From Mantamonas sphyraenae (lineage: Eukaryota; CRuMs; Mantamonadidae): a stretch of DNA of 64,000 bases. Position numbers and translations under genes: made by a program. Below, in pieces: positions 23,601 through 35,600 of the stretch. Numbering within the stretch: the stretch's first letter is position 1; every line of letters begins with the position of its first letter. The DNA is taken from positions 248,001-312,000 of the forward strand of contig JAPMXV010000002.1 in the NCBI GenBank assembly GCA_026936335.1, given 5' to 3'. Below the pieces are notes generated by a model. The model saw nothing but the letters and a program-made list of their open reading frames with translations. It was not told the origin of the DNA and made no database searches.

Positions 23601-26600
23601 ATCGCGTGCAATGACGCCGATGGATGTTTGCGCGAAAAGTTGGGCACTTCCAGCAAGCTGTACCACGCAGCCCGATACAACTTGGAGTCGCGTGTGTGGC
23701 AGCCCATTGGGCAACCGACTGTGTTTGGCCTGAGCATCTTCAGTGTGGCCATGCAGAGCGGCAAGATGTTCTTTGGCACAAACCAGGGTCTGTTTATGAT
23801 CCCCATGGACAACTTGCAGGCTCAGTTTGAGCGTGTCGCTTGTATCTCGCAGTCCATCAACGCCCTGGTGGCACATGACGGCGGTATCTACATCGGTGGC
23901 ACATTCAGCTACCTTGGCGACAAGCCGACAGACATCTTGGCGTTCTACAACGTCACTGAGGACAAGCTCGTCACCGGCTTTGCCGACGATGTTCACCGCG
24001 AGGGTCTTCTCTCCTCTGTTCAGCAGATGATGATTGATGCAAAGACGGGCAAGCTGATTGTGCGCTCGGTCAACCAATTTGCTTCGGTGGACCCTGGCAA
24101 CAACCATGCGGTGTCCATTCTGTCGAACCTGGATGTCGGCGGAATGACCATTTCGGGTTGGTCCTATGCAGGCGGTCGTCACTATGTGATGGGCGACGGC
24201 GACCTGAACCGCAAGACCTTGAACCGCGTTGCCATCACGAACCCGATCTCCGGTCAGTTTGTGCCCGTGGAGAACGGCACCAACTCGGGTGTGTACGCAT
24301 CGCTGCGTGTGGGCAACTCCATCTTCCTCGGTGGCGCGTTTACCGTGGCCGGCACGGTGTTCAACTCTGACCGCTTCGTGCGCGTGAACCTGGCTACCAT
24401 GAAGTTTGAGGCTGCGTATGACGGCAGCAACGGCAACGGGCTGCCCAACTCGGTGTGGAGCATGATTGAGCACAACGGCATGGTGTACCTTGGCGGTGAC
24501 TTTGGCGAGAATGTTCAGGGCAGGATTTCTGGATACGTGACCAAGTACGATCCCAGCACCGAGCGCATGATGCCCTTGACCACGAGCGCGTCAGTCACCA
24601 ACGGTGGACGTGTGTACGCACTGGCCTGGTACAACAACCGCCTCTACATCGGTGGCACCTTCACCAGCAACATTGGTCGCTTGACCCACAACGGCTTGGG
24701 TGAGTTCAGCTCGAGCAGCCCCAGCTTCAAGTCGTACGGTCTGTACAGCGGTGCCACGGTGTACTCTGTGGCCACCCATCCGACAAACAGCGACATCGTG
24801 TACGTGGGCGGCACCTTCAACGTGCCCGGTAGCAGCTCGACCAATCTGGCCAAGTACAGCCGCAGCACGCGCGTGTTCACGCCGCTGCTGCACCCGGACA
24901 CCGACGGTCTGGTCCGCTCTGTGATGGCCATGTCCAACGGTGACCTGTACATCGCTGGATCCTTCTCGCAAATTGTGAGCCTGGACTACATGTACGTGTC
25001 GACCGGCCTGGTGACACGCTACGTGGCTGCCACCAACAGCTTCGTGGACGTCACGGGACAACCGAGCAACTCGACGTGGTACTCTGGTCAGGGCTACGGT
25101 GCAGTCAGCAGTGGAACGTACACTTGCGCCTATGGCTCCATCTCGCACGACACACCCCGCACGGGTGCAGTTGCACGCTGGAGCTCTGCCACCAAGGAAT
25201 TCACCGCCTCTCTGCGTGGCGTGGCCAACGGTTTGGGCTCCACCGTGTACACTGTGTTTGGCACCGTGAACGGTGTGGCCGCAGGCGGCACCTTTAGTGC
25301 CCCTGAAGGCGTGGGCATGAAGGCCGGCCTTGGAGGACGCATTAGCATCTTCAACGGCACCTCGTGGGATACACCGGCCGAGAAACGCCGTGCTTTCACA
25401 AACACTGTGTTCTCTTCCATTCCGTACGGTGGTGCTGCCCTTGTGGGCGGAGGTTTCCAGACGGGCTATGCTCTGAACGGCATTGTGGAACTGCTGGACG
25501 GCTTCGATGCCAAGAGCCTGGGTTGCAACAACTTCAACTCCATCCTGGCCATCGAGCGCAATGGAACGGACCTGTATCTGGGCATGGACGGCACATCGTT
25601 TGGCCACGAGCGCTATGGCTCTGTGCTGCGCTACAACTTGGACACACGCGAAACCAAGAGCGTGTCGACGACGGGCGAGGACTACCTGCAGAACTCGGTG
25701 AACGCACTGCTGGTCAAGGGCAAGTACCTGTACATCGGCGGTAGCATGTCTGGACTCAGCACCGATGGCGACTTTGTGCGCTTTGTCGATTACGACCCGG
25801 CCACGGAGAAGTTTTCGCCGCTGCGACTGACCAACGTCATCGGCAACACCATTTTCGCGATGCACGAACGCACCGCCGAAGAGGTTGTGCTTCTGGGTGC
25901 GTTCTCATTCACCCTGCGCAGCCAGAACGTGCGATACGCAGTGTTGTACAACCCTGTGACGCGTCTGCTGTCGCCCATGGACTCGGGCGCGAACGATCAA
26001 CTCCCCAATGTTGCCTACTCTGCTACCGAGTGTGGTGGCTCTCTTTACGTGGGTGTCAGCGGTGGAGTGTACGAGTGGACCAACTCTCCCAACACTGGCT
26101 TCGTCTTTGTGGAGGGGTCGCCTACAGGCGTTGTCAACGCACTGATGTGTCACAACGGCATTCTGTGGGCTGGTTTGACGTCGTCGCCGTACTTGTACAA
26201 GTACAACTCGACGGCAAGCACCCCCTGGACGAATGGGTTTGGGTTTGCACAGAACCCAACTGCCAACGTCAACCCGAACTCGAGGATCAACACCTTCACC
26301 ATGATCAGCAACGACGTCATGTTCGTGGGTGGCGCCTTTTCCTCTCCGTACCGCTACGCTATGATGTTTGACATGAAGCGTGAGGTGTACATGCCGCTGA
26401 ACGGTGCTTATCTGACCGGCGAGGTGTTTGCGGCCCACAAGCGTGGCAACATGTTGTACCTGGGTCTGACCAACTCTGTGGTGGGCACACGCTCGTCGTA
26501 CGAGTCACACATTGTGCAGGTGGATCTGACGACGTACGAGTGGATGGCCATGGACAATGGTCTGAACTCGGACGTGCGTGCCATCACAAGCGACGCAAAC

Positions 26601-27737
26601 TACCTGTACGTGGGTGGTTCGTTCTCTGCGCACGGCGCTTTCACGCAGTCGAACCGTCTGCCGCTGCAGTACACTGCCAAGTACTCGTTCGCCACCAAGA
26701 TGTGGCTGCCGATGAGCCGTGCGCGCCTGGGAAGCACTGTGTATGCCATGCACGTGGCCCAGAACGGCAAGGTGCTGGTCGGAGGTCAGTTCAGCAACCT
26801 GGTCACCCAATCTGAGGGCTACCAAGGTCTGACTCGCTACAACGCTGAGACGGATCGCCTGGAGCCGCTGACTCTGTCGCTCAGCAACGACTTCCCGACT
26901 ACGGTGGAGCTGTTGCGCGACATGGGTGACTTTATGCTTGTGGGTGGCACCTTTACCAACGTGCTTGGTGTTTCTGCCTACGACCGTGCAGTGCGTGTGT
27001 ACTACGGTGACCATTCGATCCAGGCCATTGCCAACGTCGGGTCGTCCGTGTACGACGCCACCGTTTTGGACGGCAAGATGTACGTGGCGGGTGCTTTCAG
27101 CTCAAGCGTGGGCACTCTGGAGACTCGCAACGGGCAGGTGCGTCTGAGCACGCTGGAGGAGCAGTTTAGCGGTAAGGCAGGCCTCAATGGTCAGGTGCGC
27201 TCGATCAAGGGCATGGCACAGTGCCAGCCGTTTAGCGCTGTGGTGTCCAACGGCTTCTGCTCGGACACGGTGACGTGGCAGGTGGGCATGGTGTCCGGTG
27301 CGGACTACGGTGCGCTGGACAACGAGGCCAAGAGCCGCTTTGACAAGCGCAACAACAAGACGAGCGGCGACTGCGACAAGGCCATGAAGCTGTACGCGTG
27401 TGCATCGGTGTTCCCTGGCTGCCACGGCGAGACCGGAGCCGTGCCTGTGTGTCGCCAGACATGCGAGCAGGCCACCAACCTGTGCAACAACGAGTTTGCA
27501 TGCTCGGCCTTGCCATTGAACGACTGCTACCCGCAGACGCCTGTGCCCGCACGTGTGAAGCCGCCCGCGAACCCGTTCCTTGGCCTGACCGCTGGTGAGA
27601 TTGCCGGCATTGTGATCGGCAGTGTGCTCTTCTTGGGTGCTGTCGGCGCCGGTGTCATGTACTGGAAGAACCCCGCCTTCAAGTTGTGGGTGGACGGCAA
27701 GGTTGCCACCGCCAAGACCAAGCTGAACCGTGCCTAA
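17622..27737 (+). CDS. Giant secreted-type beta-propeller repeat receptor with Frizzled-like cysteine modules (paralogue B)
   Basis: The start ATG opens a signal peptide (ALLLALCCIIAS), and the first blade (DYVVGGSFTYL) follows at once. Introns are 18040-18371 (GTAAGT...CACACAG) and 18480-18595 (GTACGT...ACACAG), both phase 1. The protein is about 3,223 residues of roughly 50-residue propeller-like repeats with the core YVGGSF. One Frizzled-like cysteine module lies at about 21525-21800 and another at about 27220-27530, the latter with ten cysteines. A transmembrane helix (EIAGIVIGSVLFLGAVGAGV) and a short lysine-rich tail end it, as in paralogue A. Four frame breaks sit in or beside homopolymers (20784-20787, 21499-21501, 22257-22258, 23266-23269). 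Each is repaired by one added base, and the total is then divisible by three. The intact sequence elsewhere argues for sequencing errors, not a pseudogene. Confidence 0.85.
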
Positions 27738-27874
27738 GTCTGTGTGTGGAGACAATGTGGAAATGATGGAGGACAGAAGAGGGGCTTGAGATCCAGCACA
27801 ACAAACGCCGTTGATTTCGCCCCCCACACACACAATGTAGTGCAAAGCGGGTCCCAACCCTGCGGCGAGCGTGA

Positions 27875-28924
27875 TCAAAGGACTTTCTTGAGCCCTGCAG
27901 TGGCCTGTTGATGGTAATCCTCGTCCTCTTCGGTGTTGTTGGGCAACTTCATGGCACTGTCGTACCACTTGCGTGCGTTGTCCTTGTCGCCAAGGAGCTC
28001 GTAGCACTTGGCAATCATCACCTGGTTGGCCTTGTACGATCCTGGGTCCTTGGACTCGGAGGCAAGAAAGTGCTTCAGGGCCTCGTCGTAGGTGGAAGTG
28101 GGCGGTTTGGCAAACAGCGTCTCGGCAACCTTGAGCTCCAGCCAGGAGAGTTTGGCGACCTCGAAGCACCACATGCCGATGAGGTGTTCCGGGGTGGCGT
28201 CGTCGTCCGGTCCGAGCTCGGCGCTCTTTTCAAAGGCGGCGCGCACGTTGTAGGATTGCTGGATGGTTGCCTTGGTGCCCTTTGTGCCGCTGAACTTGCT
28301 GAGGGTGATTCCCAGCCACATCTGCACCTTGTAGTTGTCCGGTGCGAGCTGGAGGGCGCTCTTGATGGTGCGATAGGCAGTTTCCAGGTACTCGAGTCCC
28401 TGCTCCTTCGGGGTACTCTTGAGCTTGAACATCTCGTAGTAGGCGCGAGAGAGACGCCACATGACGTCGGGCTGCTCCGGGTAGTCGCGGTTGAGCTGCT
28501 GCATGACCTCAAGCAGTTCCTTGCGCGTGTGAGTGCCACTTTCGTTGTCGTAGATGGCGTCGGCCCTGGCGAGGTCCTTGGCGGAGGGCTGGGCGTCGGC
28601 AAAGGCAACACTGCCTCCGAAGAGGGAAACGGCGGTGACGACGGCGGCTGCACGGGCTCCTGCACGAGACCAGGCACTGCCATGGACGCCGTGCGAGGAG
28701 GCAAGCTCACGCAGGACAGCGAGACCGGCTCGACTGGAGCTGGTGGTGGCCGAGGAGAAGAGGCGGCGGGTGGTGGACGAGGCAGCGACGTGTCGACTTG
28801 TCCACGCCGCCGAAGTAGTTTGCGTGGAGCCCACAACGGTGGTGAGGGCATGGCGGGTGGACGACGAGCTCGCAGCACGAGCCACAGGCTGCTTGGCGGC
28901 CTTGATGGAACGACGCACAAACAT
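27875..28924 (-). CDS. RMDN/FAM82-like mitochondrial TPR protein
   Basis: The 349-residue product resembles regulator of microtubule dynamics proteins. In animals these are TPR proteins of mitochondria, spindle or ER-mitochondria contacts. Residues 1-65 are rich in Arg, Ser and Ala with no acids, a clear mitochondrial presequence. A hydrophobic stretch at about 92-109 could anchor it in a membrane. The TPR-like part begins with LARADAIYDNESG and carries QPDVMWRLSRAYYEM, AYRTIKSALQLAPDNYKVQMWLG (split across two helices) and YKANQVMIAKCYELLGD, the spacing expected for the family. The start was chosen at the ATG before the presequence; upstream codons in the frame are low-complexity untranslated sequence. 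No intron is seen. It is head-to-head with MORN5. The family call is from recognition only. Confidence 0.8.
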   Translation of the reverse strand: MFVRRSIKAAKQPVARAASSSSTRHALTTVVGSTQTTSAAWTSRHVAASSTTRRLFSSATTSSSRAGLAVLRELASSHGVHGSAWSRAGARAAAVVTAVSLFGGSVAFADAQPSAKDLARADAIYDNESGTHTRKELLEVMQQLNRDYPEQPDVMWRLSRAYYEMFKLKSTPKEQGLEYLETAYRTIKSALQLAPDNYKVQMWLGITLSKFSGTKGTKATIQQSYNVRAAFEKSAELGPDDDATPEHLIGMWCFEVAKLSWLELKVAETLFAKPPTSTYDEALKHFLASESKDPGSYKANQVMIAKCYELLGDKDNARKWYDSAMKLPNNTEEDEDYHQQATAGLKKVL

Positions 28925-29143
28925 GGAAGTGTGGTGGGTGGTTGGAAGGGGTTGCTGCGGGGATTGCGGGTTTGGGTGGCCAGCCAAGCGGGAGGAATGC
29001 AAAAGAGGATGAGATTGAGGGCAGAGGATGACGGGTTGGATGGCGCGCGCGGGCGGGGTGGATGGTGGATGGTGGATGGAGAAAGAGAGGGATGGGAGGA
29101 CGCAGGAAGGTGGGGCGCAGGTGGAGCCAAGAAGAAGGCCGTC
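28925..29143. promoter_or_regulatory. Divergent promoter region of RMDN-like gene and MORN5
   Basis: A 219-base spacer lies between opposite start codons. It is purine-rich on the plus strand (GGATGGTGGATGG runs) with no recognisable TATA box. A shared bidirectional promoter is inferred from spacing alone. Confidence 0.4.
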
Positions 29144-29893
29144 ATGGAGTTCACCGGCAGCTCGTTCGATGGCGAGCGGGTACAAGGAAGGTAGGGGGTT
29201 GGAATGGAGAGCAGCAAAGTGTGTGTGAGTGCAAGGGAGTGGACAGAGCGTGGGACTGACCATGCACGGGTGGGTAACCAGGATGGAAGGGAAGGGCAAG
29301 TACACACTGGCAAACGGCACCGTGTTTGTCGGGGAGATGCTGGACGGCATGTTCCACGGAAAGGGCACATTGTACTTTCCCGAGAAGGGCAAGTACGAGG
29401 CCACGTGGGAGTACGGCGTGGAGGTGGAGGTAAGTACGCCGTTTTGGCCCAGGAGCCAAGAGACCGTTTGGCAAGCGTGGTTTCCATGCGGATTTGCACA
29501 GCGCACACGGGTCACACACGCTCACACACGCATGAACGTGTGCCACACACCACATGTGGACGCATGCGTGCACAGGGCAAGTACACATTTGCAGATGGCC
29601 TGGAGTATGAGGAGGAAGATTGGGGATACTGCAACGGCAACGATCGTCGTTTCTACACAGAACAGCTGCAGGGATTGCAGCCAGCGGGGTTTTCGCAACT
29701 GTCGAACCGCACGCCTGCGCCCACTATTCCAGAGGGCTGCTACGACACAGCCGATGGGTACTACGACCCGACGGACGGGTTTGTTCACGAGTACAGCGGC
29801 AAGGTGCTGCGCAACCCGGAGCATGCCGAGATCGAACACATCAAGCAAGGGGACTTTCGCATCGGACAGGATGAGGAGGAGCAGGAGCTTTGA
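29144..29893 (+). CDS. MORN5: MORN repeat-containing protein 5 homologue, three exons
   Basis: Exons 29144-29190, 29282-29429 and 29576-29893 give 170 residues (human MORN5 has about 160). Exon 1 reads MEFTGSSFDGERVQG and joins in phase 2 to MEGKGKYTLANG, the second MORN motif; FVGEMLDGMFHGKGTLYF is the third and GKYTFADGLEYEEEDW follows. The MORN5-specific tail is clear: NGNDRRFYTEQ, GLQPAGFSQL, GCYDTADGYYDPTDG and LRNPEHAE. Introns are GTAGGG...AACCAG (91 nt) and GTAAGT...GCACAG (146 nt). MORN5 is conserved in ciliated eukaryotes and is thought to act in the flagellum. Its end lies 100 bases from the convergent eIF2B alpha gene. Confidence 0.93.
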
Positions 29894-29993
29894 GCGGGAA
29901 ACAAAGTGAGAGAAGTTGGTGGACCGGAAATGAAAAAGTGGTTGTTGCCCAGCCCATCGACCATGATCGACGGATGGGTGGTTTGCCGCACGC

Positions 29994-31299
29994 TCAGCTG
30001 TACATCTTGATGAGCTCGTCGCTGACTGCAGACGGGGTCAGGACGCCGAGGTCTGTAAAGAGGAGATCGATGTACTCGGGCGGGGTGTAGTCAAACAGCG
30101 GGGTGATGCTCTCGACAGAGGTGACGGATTCGTCGGCAAAGGGCTCGGTACTAAAGTTGGAGTCGGGCAGGTCGCGCAGGGTGAGTGGGAAGCGACGGGC
30201 AAACTTGAAGCTCTCTGCAGCGACGTAGAAGGGCTTCTTCAGGACGCGTGCAACCATGGCGGTGGTGCACGTGCCCACCGTGTTGATGACACCACCGCTC
30301 TCGACTACGCCTTCTGCGCCCACCACCACAATGTCCACACTCTCCATGGTGATGGCCACGCTTGCGTCGACAATGAGGGTTACCGGGATGCCGAGCTCCT
30401 GCACAGCCTCTGCCATGGCGTATCTGTGAGTGTTGGTGAGGATGGGCGGGTGTGAGCGAGGACATCGGTGGGGTGGTGAGGCGTCTCCATCCTGTCTGAT
30501 GCTTCGGTGACCTCCAACAAGTGTGTGGCAAGGCGAAAAAGGGGCGGTGCATGGCCGGATCCGGTGCGCGCACTCTCACGGCGCAACAGTGCAACAACAC
30601 GCAGTGGCAAGGGCGTGGGCAGGGGTGGATGAGAATAGAGAGAGAGGGGGGAAAGTGCAGGGTGGAGGAAGGAAAAGCAGCAGGCGAGGGGCGAGGAACT
30701 GACCCGCTGTTGTCGGGCCGAGCTTCGCTGACAAACACCTCAAAGTTTGTCTTTTTGGCGGCCTCCTTGAAGAGGGCGAGGACGACGGAGGAGTAGCCGT
30801 GTGTGAGCACGACCATGTTGTCGCGCACAAACTTCTCGCCGTGGCTTGCAACGACGTCGCGCGTCAGGAGGGCGCTCTCGCTGAACTGCTCGCCACGCTC
30901 GATGAGGCGCTTCTTGCACATCTCAAAGTCGGGGATGTCGAGAGAGGTGCGAGTGACAAACTTAATAAACAACTCTGTGCCAGCCTCGACAGCAATCCAG
31001 TGCTCGCCAAAGTGGAGCTTGAGAGTGGCAGCTGCGGCCTTGATCTCCTTGTCCAGGCCCATCATGGTGCTCGCCTTGCTGCTGCGAATGACCAGAGCCA
31101 ACGCACGCATGGCCTTGGAAGCCACCGGCGTGTCGTCTTGGGCGTCTGCCACCCACTCGCTGAAGCTGTCCACCATTTCCTGGAAGTCCATGTTCACTGA
31201 TGCGCTCAGCGATTGCAGGTTTGCCGAGTCGCTGATCGACACAGACACAGCCATCTCCAGCGACGACGAGGCGTCTTCGTGCAAGAACGATGTCGACAT
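29994..31299 (-). CDS. EIF2B1: Translation initiation factor eIF2B subunit alpha, two exons
   Basis: This is the regulatory subunit of the GDP/GTP exchange factor for eIF2, sensing phosphorylated eIF2. Exons 31299-30704 and 30423-29994 encode 341 residues. The 280-nt phase-2 intron has donor GTCAGT and acceptor ACTCACAG and joins SEARPDNSG to YAMAEAVQELG. Family landmarks are VLTHGYSSVV, the SEARPDNSG loop, VDIVVVGAEGVVESGG, KPFYVAAESFKFAR, and the hallmark C-terminus LLFTDLGVLTPSAVSDELIK. The N-terminus carries about 35 more residues than the animal protein (human has 305). A later ATG (MAVSVSISD) or (MDFQEMVDSF) could be the start instead. Confidence 0.93.
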
Positions 31300-31419
31300 G
31301 GGTTGGTTGGTTGGTTGGGTGGGGGAGGGGGTGGGTGCATCGTGTCTTCCAACACAACACCGCACATGTCTGAACACGTCGCATTGCGTGTCAGAGGTGT
31401 TGAGCGGCGGGTGTCTGTG
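31300..31419. promoter_or_regulatory. Divergent promoter region of eIF2B alpha and cysteine-rich receptor gene
   Basis: 120 bases separate the two opposite start codons. A GTTGG-rich tract (GGTTGGTTGGTTGGGT) abuts the eIF2B alpha start. No TATA box is visible; a bidirectional promoter is inferred. Confidence 0.4.
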
Positions 31420-32586
31420 ATGGCCACCACACTCGTGTTGGTGGCATTGGTGCTGTGTGCACGTGTGCAGGCGCAACAGTGCGGGCCGGGAACACACTGG
31501 AACCCAAACACGGTGTCGTGTGTGGGCTGTCCAAAGGGGAAATACTCGGACACATCATCGAGTGCCACATCGTGTTCCCCGTGTGCAGCTGGGTCGGCTG
31601 CGAGCGATTTCAACCGAACGACGCCCTGTCCCTTGTGTGATCTGGGCACGTTTGCAAGCCACCCCGGGGCGTCTGCGTGCTCGCTTTGTGGGTAAGTTGG
31701 GGATCGACGACCAGTGGCAAATGGGCAGGGGGAATGGAATGGGAAAGGCGCTTGACGGTTGCACGCAGAATTGCGCGGGAACCCGGGGGGGATGGGGACG
31801 GTGTGGCAACTGACGCCGAAAACGTTCCGGGTGCGATCTTCCCTCGGGACGGACACACACAGCGCTGGGTACGTGGCGACGTCCATGGGACACACGTCGT
31901 GTACGCTTTGCCAGGCGGGCACCGTGTCGACGATTCTGCACGAGTCGTGTGATCGATGCCAAATGGGCCAGTATGCGCCCGCCGGTCGCTCGACTTGCCT
32001 TTCCTGTGAACCCGGGTCGTACAGTGGGCAAGTGGGGCAAGGAGCCTGCACAGCCTGCCCCAAGGGCACATTCAATCCAGAGTACATGCGCAGTGCATGT
32101 TTCCATTGCGTCGAGGGCAAGAGCAGCCCTGTAGGGGCGGTGAACGCGACGCAGTGCAGCGCCGCTTCCGCAGGGCAGGGCGACGGTACGCCTGCTGTTC
32201 GCAATCCAAACGAGGAGCTGGAGGTGGCGCTGGCCCTGACCTTTACATTTATCGGCATCAGTGCATTCTACCTGTGGTTCATTCGACGCAAGGACTCGCG
32301 GGTACGGCGCATCGTCACTGAACGCTGGGCACGACGCAAGGCTGCTCGGGAGGAGGCCACGCAGCAGAGAGCACTCATTGGCAGCCGGGACGGGGAGGAC
32401 GAGGAGGACGAGGAGATCGAGGATGGGGACGCGGGAAGCGGCGTCGGCAAGCATCGTCGTGGTTTGGACGTTGCCGACATGGCCGGCAGGACTGACAGTC
32501 TGCGGCCCAACTCGGATCACAGTGGCACAAGGGAGGTGCATGACACGGAGATGGGGCAAGACACGGCGACAGTGACACGTGTGTGA
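31420..32586 (+). CDS. Cysteine-rich type I membrane protein (TNFR/ephrin-receptor GCC2_GCC3-like)
   Basis: Exons 31420-31691 and 31863-32586 (intron GTAAGT...CACACACAG, phase 2) give 331 residues. A signal peptide (TTLVLVALVLCARVQA) precedes cysteine-rich repeats of the form C-x2-C-x2-G-x-Y/F-S..., for example CVGCPKGKYS, CPLCDLGTFAS, CDRCQMGQYAPAG, CEPGSYSGQVGQGACTAC and CPKGTFNPEY, as found in GCC2_GCC3 and TNFR-like ectodomains. One helix (VALALTFTFIGISAFYLWFI) crosses the membrane. It is followed by RRK, a basic helix with many Arg/Ala, and an acidic tail rich in Glu and Asp. No kinase or death domain follows, so signalling partners are unknown. The ATG was chosen because it starts the signal peptide. 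Confidence 0.82.
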
Positions 32587-32642
32587 TTACTATGAAGCAG
32601 AATGAAGCAGCATTTTTCGACTCCTCTTGCTCCACTCCTCTT

Positions 32643-35600
32643 TCAATCATCCTCCTCTTCGTCGTCTTCCTCATCCTGCGGCCGCTGCTGCTGTTGGGGC
32701 TTACGGAGCAAATCGACAAACAGGTCGTGTGAAGCGCCGCGTCCCATGAGCTCGACAACGGTGCGCAGATTGGCCACGTCCGCGTCTCCTGTGGACGAGC
32801 CTGCTGCTGCACGCGGTGACGACGTGCCGCGCATGCCCACCATGGCCTGGACAGTGTCACTGACCACGGCGCTGTCGGACTGGCGATCACCCGCGTGCAC
32901 CTCCCAGTTGCTGGCGCGTGCAGCAACGCGCCAGTGAAACAGCACGTTGGCCATGAGGCGTTGTGTGTAATGGGCGCGTGCGTCCTCGATCCGCGCATCC
33001 ACTGCCTTTTTGCGTCGCACCAGCCTGCGCCAGCGACGAAAGATGATGCTGACCTTGCGCACCTGTCGCCTGCGGCTCATGCGTTCCACAGCGTGTCGCT
33101 TGCGCGCCAAAGCCAGCCAGCGAGAGAACACATCGCCGAGGATACGTGTGTGTCGCCGATCCATGAGCGCACGCACGTCGGGACGTGCCAGCTTGCCGTC
33201 GTCCAGGGCCACGAGGGCACGTCGCCATCGTGTCAGATACCGCAGGGTGACAAACTCCTGGTGACGCAGGGCAATGGCCATCATGGCCTGTGCACGCCAT
33301 TGCGTCTGGGTCAGCGTATACGCAAACCAGACCCCAAACAGCTCCGATGCCATAGCCACGGTTGTGCGCATGCTCCGCTCGCGCACAACTCGGCGTGCAT
33401 ACGCACCACGACGCCATGTGGCCATCACACGACGGCGCATTCTGGCTTGCCTGGCACGGTTGATGCGTGCCTGCGCTACTGCCATGCGCATGGAGCCCCA
33501 GGCGCGTGCGAGGACGCCCTGTTGCCAGTGGGCCAGCGCACGTCGCTGTTCACGTGCCAGGCGCACACGTGAGTGCCACGCCCTCAGAGTGGCACCCACC
33601 AATGCTGTGGCATGGCTACGTTGCGCACGACGACCCATGGCTCCCGCCCACCACGCGGCCAGCCACACGCGCGCACGTCGCACACGCCATTCGCGTGCCA
33701 ACGATTCGTCATGCTTGTGTTGCTTGCCTTTCACCGACGCATACGCATGCCACTGCGCCAACGCCTGTGTGACCTGCGCCTGTGTGTGCTGTGCTGCCAA
33801 GGCCTGTGCTTGTGCGCGTCCCCGTCGCACACGTTGCGTGTGTGCGTGCCACGCAGCTACGCACAGCGCTGCGCGTCCCTGTGTGTGTGTTTGACACAAG
33901 GCATCGGCTAGCGCACGGTCGTGATGAGCCTTGTGCACACGGCGCACCCACACATCCAACACATCCGCGGCGATGCGTCGGCTGCGCAGACGTGTCAGCC
34001 ACAGAGCACGCCAATGCACAAGGACATTCGTGGCTACACGTCTTGCCCATGCGCTGTCGCCACGTGCATTGGCCACCCGTTCCGTATGTGCTTCTGCATA
34101 CGCCGCACGCACGGCATCCCATGTGCCTTGCAGCACGCGGCGTCGATCGTGCGAGTCTGCGCTGTGCTTCTGTGCGCGTTTGCGCTTGCGCAAGCGTGCG
34201 TACCGTGCCAACACGCCCAGGGTTCGGCGCAAGCGGATGCGGTGCAAAAACACGTCCGCGAGCCGTTCTCCACGCCGCTGGAGCACAGACGTGTTCTTCC
34301 ACGCCACAAACACCGCGTGTTGCAGTGCCATGTTTTGTCGTCGCACGTGCAACGCCAACAGCATTTGCGTCTCTCGCTTGCGCAGCATCTCGCGTCGGTA
34401 TGTGCGCGCTTGCTGCACGTGCGTGTGCCACCCGCGCAGAGTGCGTCGTTGCAACCCCTCGGCGCTGTGCACCCGAAAGTGTGCCACCAGCGCTCGTTGG
34501 TGTTTCTGCACGGCTGTATACCAGCTCCAACCGCGCATGGCTCGTCGCTGTGACTGCTTGCGTCCGAGGAGCTTTGCACGCGTGTACTGTGCCATCCGTG
34601 CACCACTCGCCACGCCGTACGCACACGCCACGATTCCTCCACCCGCTTGCGTCGTCGTCCACGATCTGCTTGCTGTGCTGCCACCGCGTGCCAATGGCCC
34701 AGCCAGTAGCGACCTGTGCTGCGTGCGTGCAAACCCATCGCGGTGCGCATGATGTTGCGCACACGCACTCCTCGCAGCCACACGCCCAGCCACGTACGCG
34801 TCGTTGCCAGCTCCCATTGCTTGTTGCACGTCCCTTTGCCTGTGCCTTGGTTCGTCGCACAGCCACGTACGCAACCCACTCCCTCACCGCGTGTTCCTGG
34901 AGCACATGTTCGTGCCGTGCCACGGCGTGCTCCCACCGTGCATCTTGCACGTGTGCATCCCATGCACGCCAGCTTCGTGCCACCAGCATGTGGTGCCAGA
35001 CGCCGACTGCTCTGGCCAGCCGTTTGCGCGTCGCCACACTTGCTCCCCATTCGCGCCACACACGCGCCATGCGCAATCTGCGATGGGTTTCCAGCAGCCC
35101 TGCGTCGTGTGCATGCTTTTGCCCTCGCTTGGATGTGTAGCCTCGCCACGCGTGCCACGCCTCATCCACTCTGCGGCCTGCAAGCAATCCGGCGTACTTG
35201 GCAACCAATGCACGGTTGCGTGTGCGCCACGTCACAGCGTCCACCCACATCTGCCACGCGTTGTCGGCCGTCTCGCGCTTCCGTGCAGCCTTGGCCGTCT
35301 CCAGGCGCCTGCGCAAATCGGCCTTGTACGCAGCAAACTGTTGCCATGCGTCCATGCACGCAGTCAACGTACGATGCATGAGCTTGTTCAGCGAGGCTTG
35401 CACCAGACGCCTGTCATGTGCCTGCTTCGCCGCCACCGTTGCCCACGCCCCGAATAGGCTGCGCATCCACAGCATGCGCTTTGTGCGCACGTGTCGCGTA
35501 GCCTCCGCCTCAAACTCCAACGCCTGCTGCCACAGGGCCACCCACGAGCGAAATGCGCCCGCTGTGCGTCGGTGGTAGATCAAGCGGCTCACACGCTCCA

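Noticed and set aside
6022-27737. The repeated blades seen as a CRISPR array or tandem DNA satellite
   Set aside because: The repeats are conserved at protein level with drifting DNA and variable spacing, so they are coding repeats.
27875-29515. Longer version of the RMDN-like protein starting near 29515
   Set aside because: The added residues would cross the MORN5 gene on the other strand. They are Pro/Ser/His-rich with no family match, whereas the ATG at 28924 opens a textbook mitochondrial presequence.
33782-35140. A 452-codon plus-strand open frame inside the giant SFI1-like gene
   Set aside because: It mirrors the Trp/Arg-rich sense repeats and gives a Cys/His/Arg-rich product typical of an antisense shadow.
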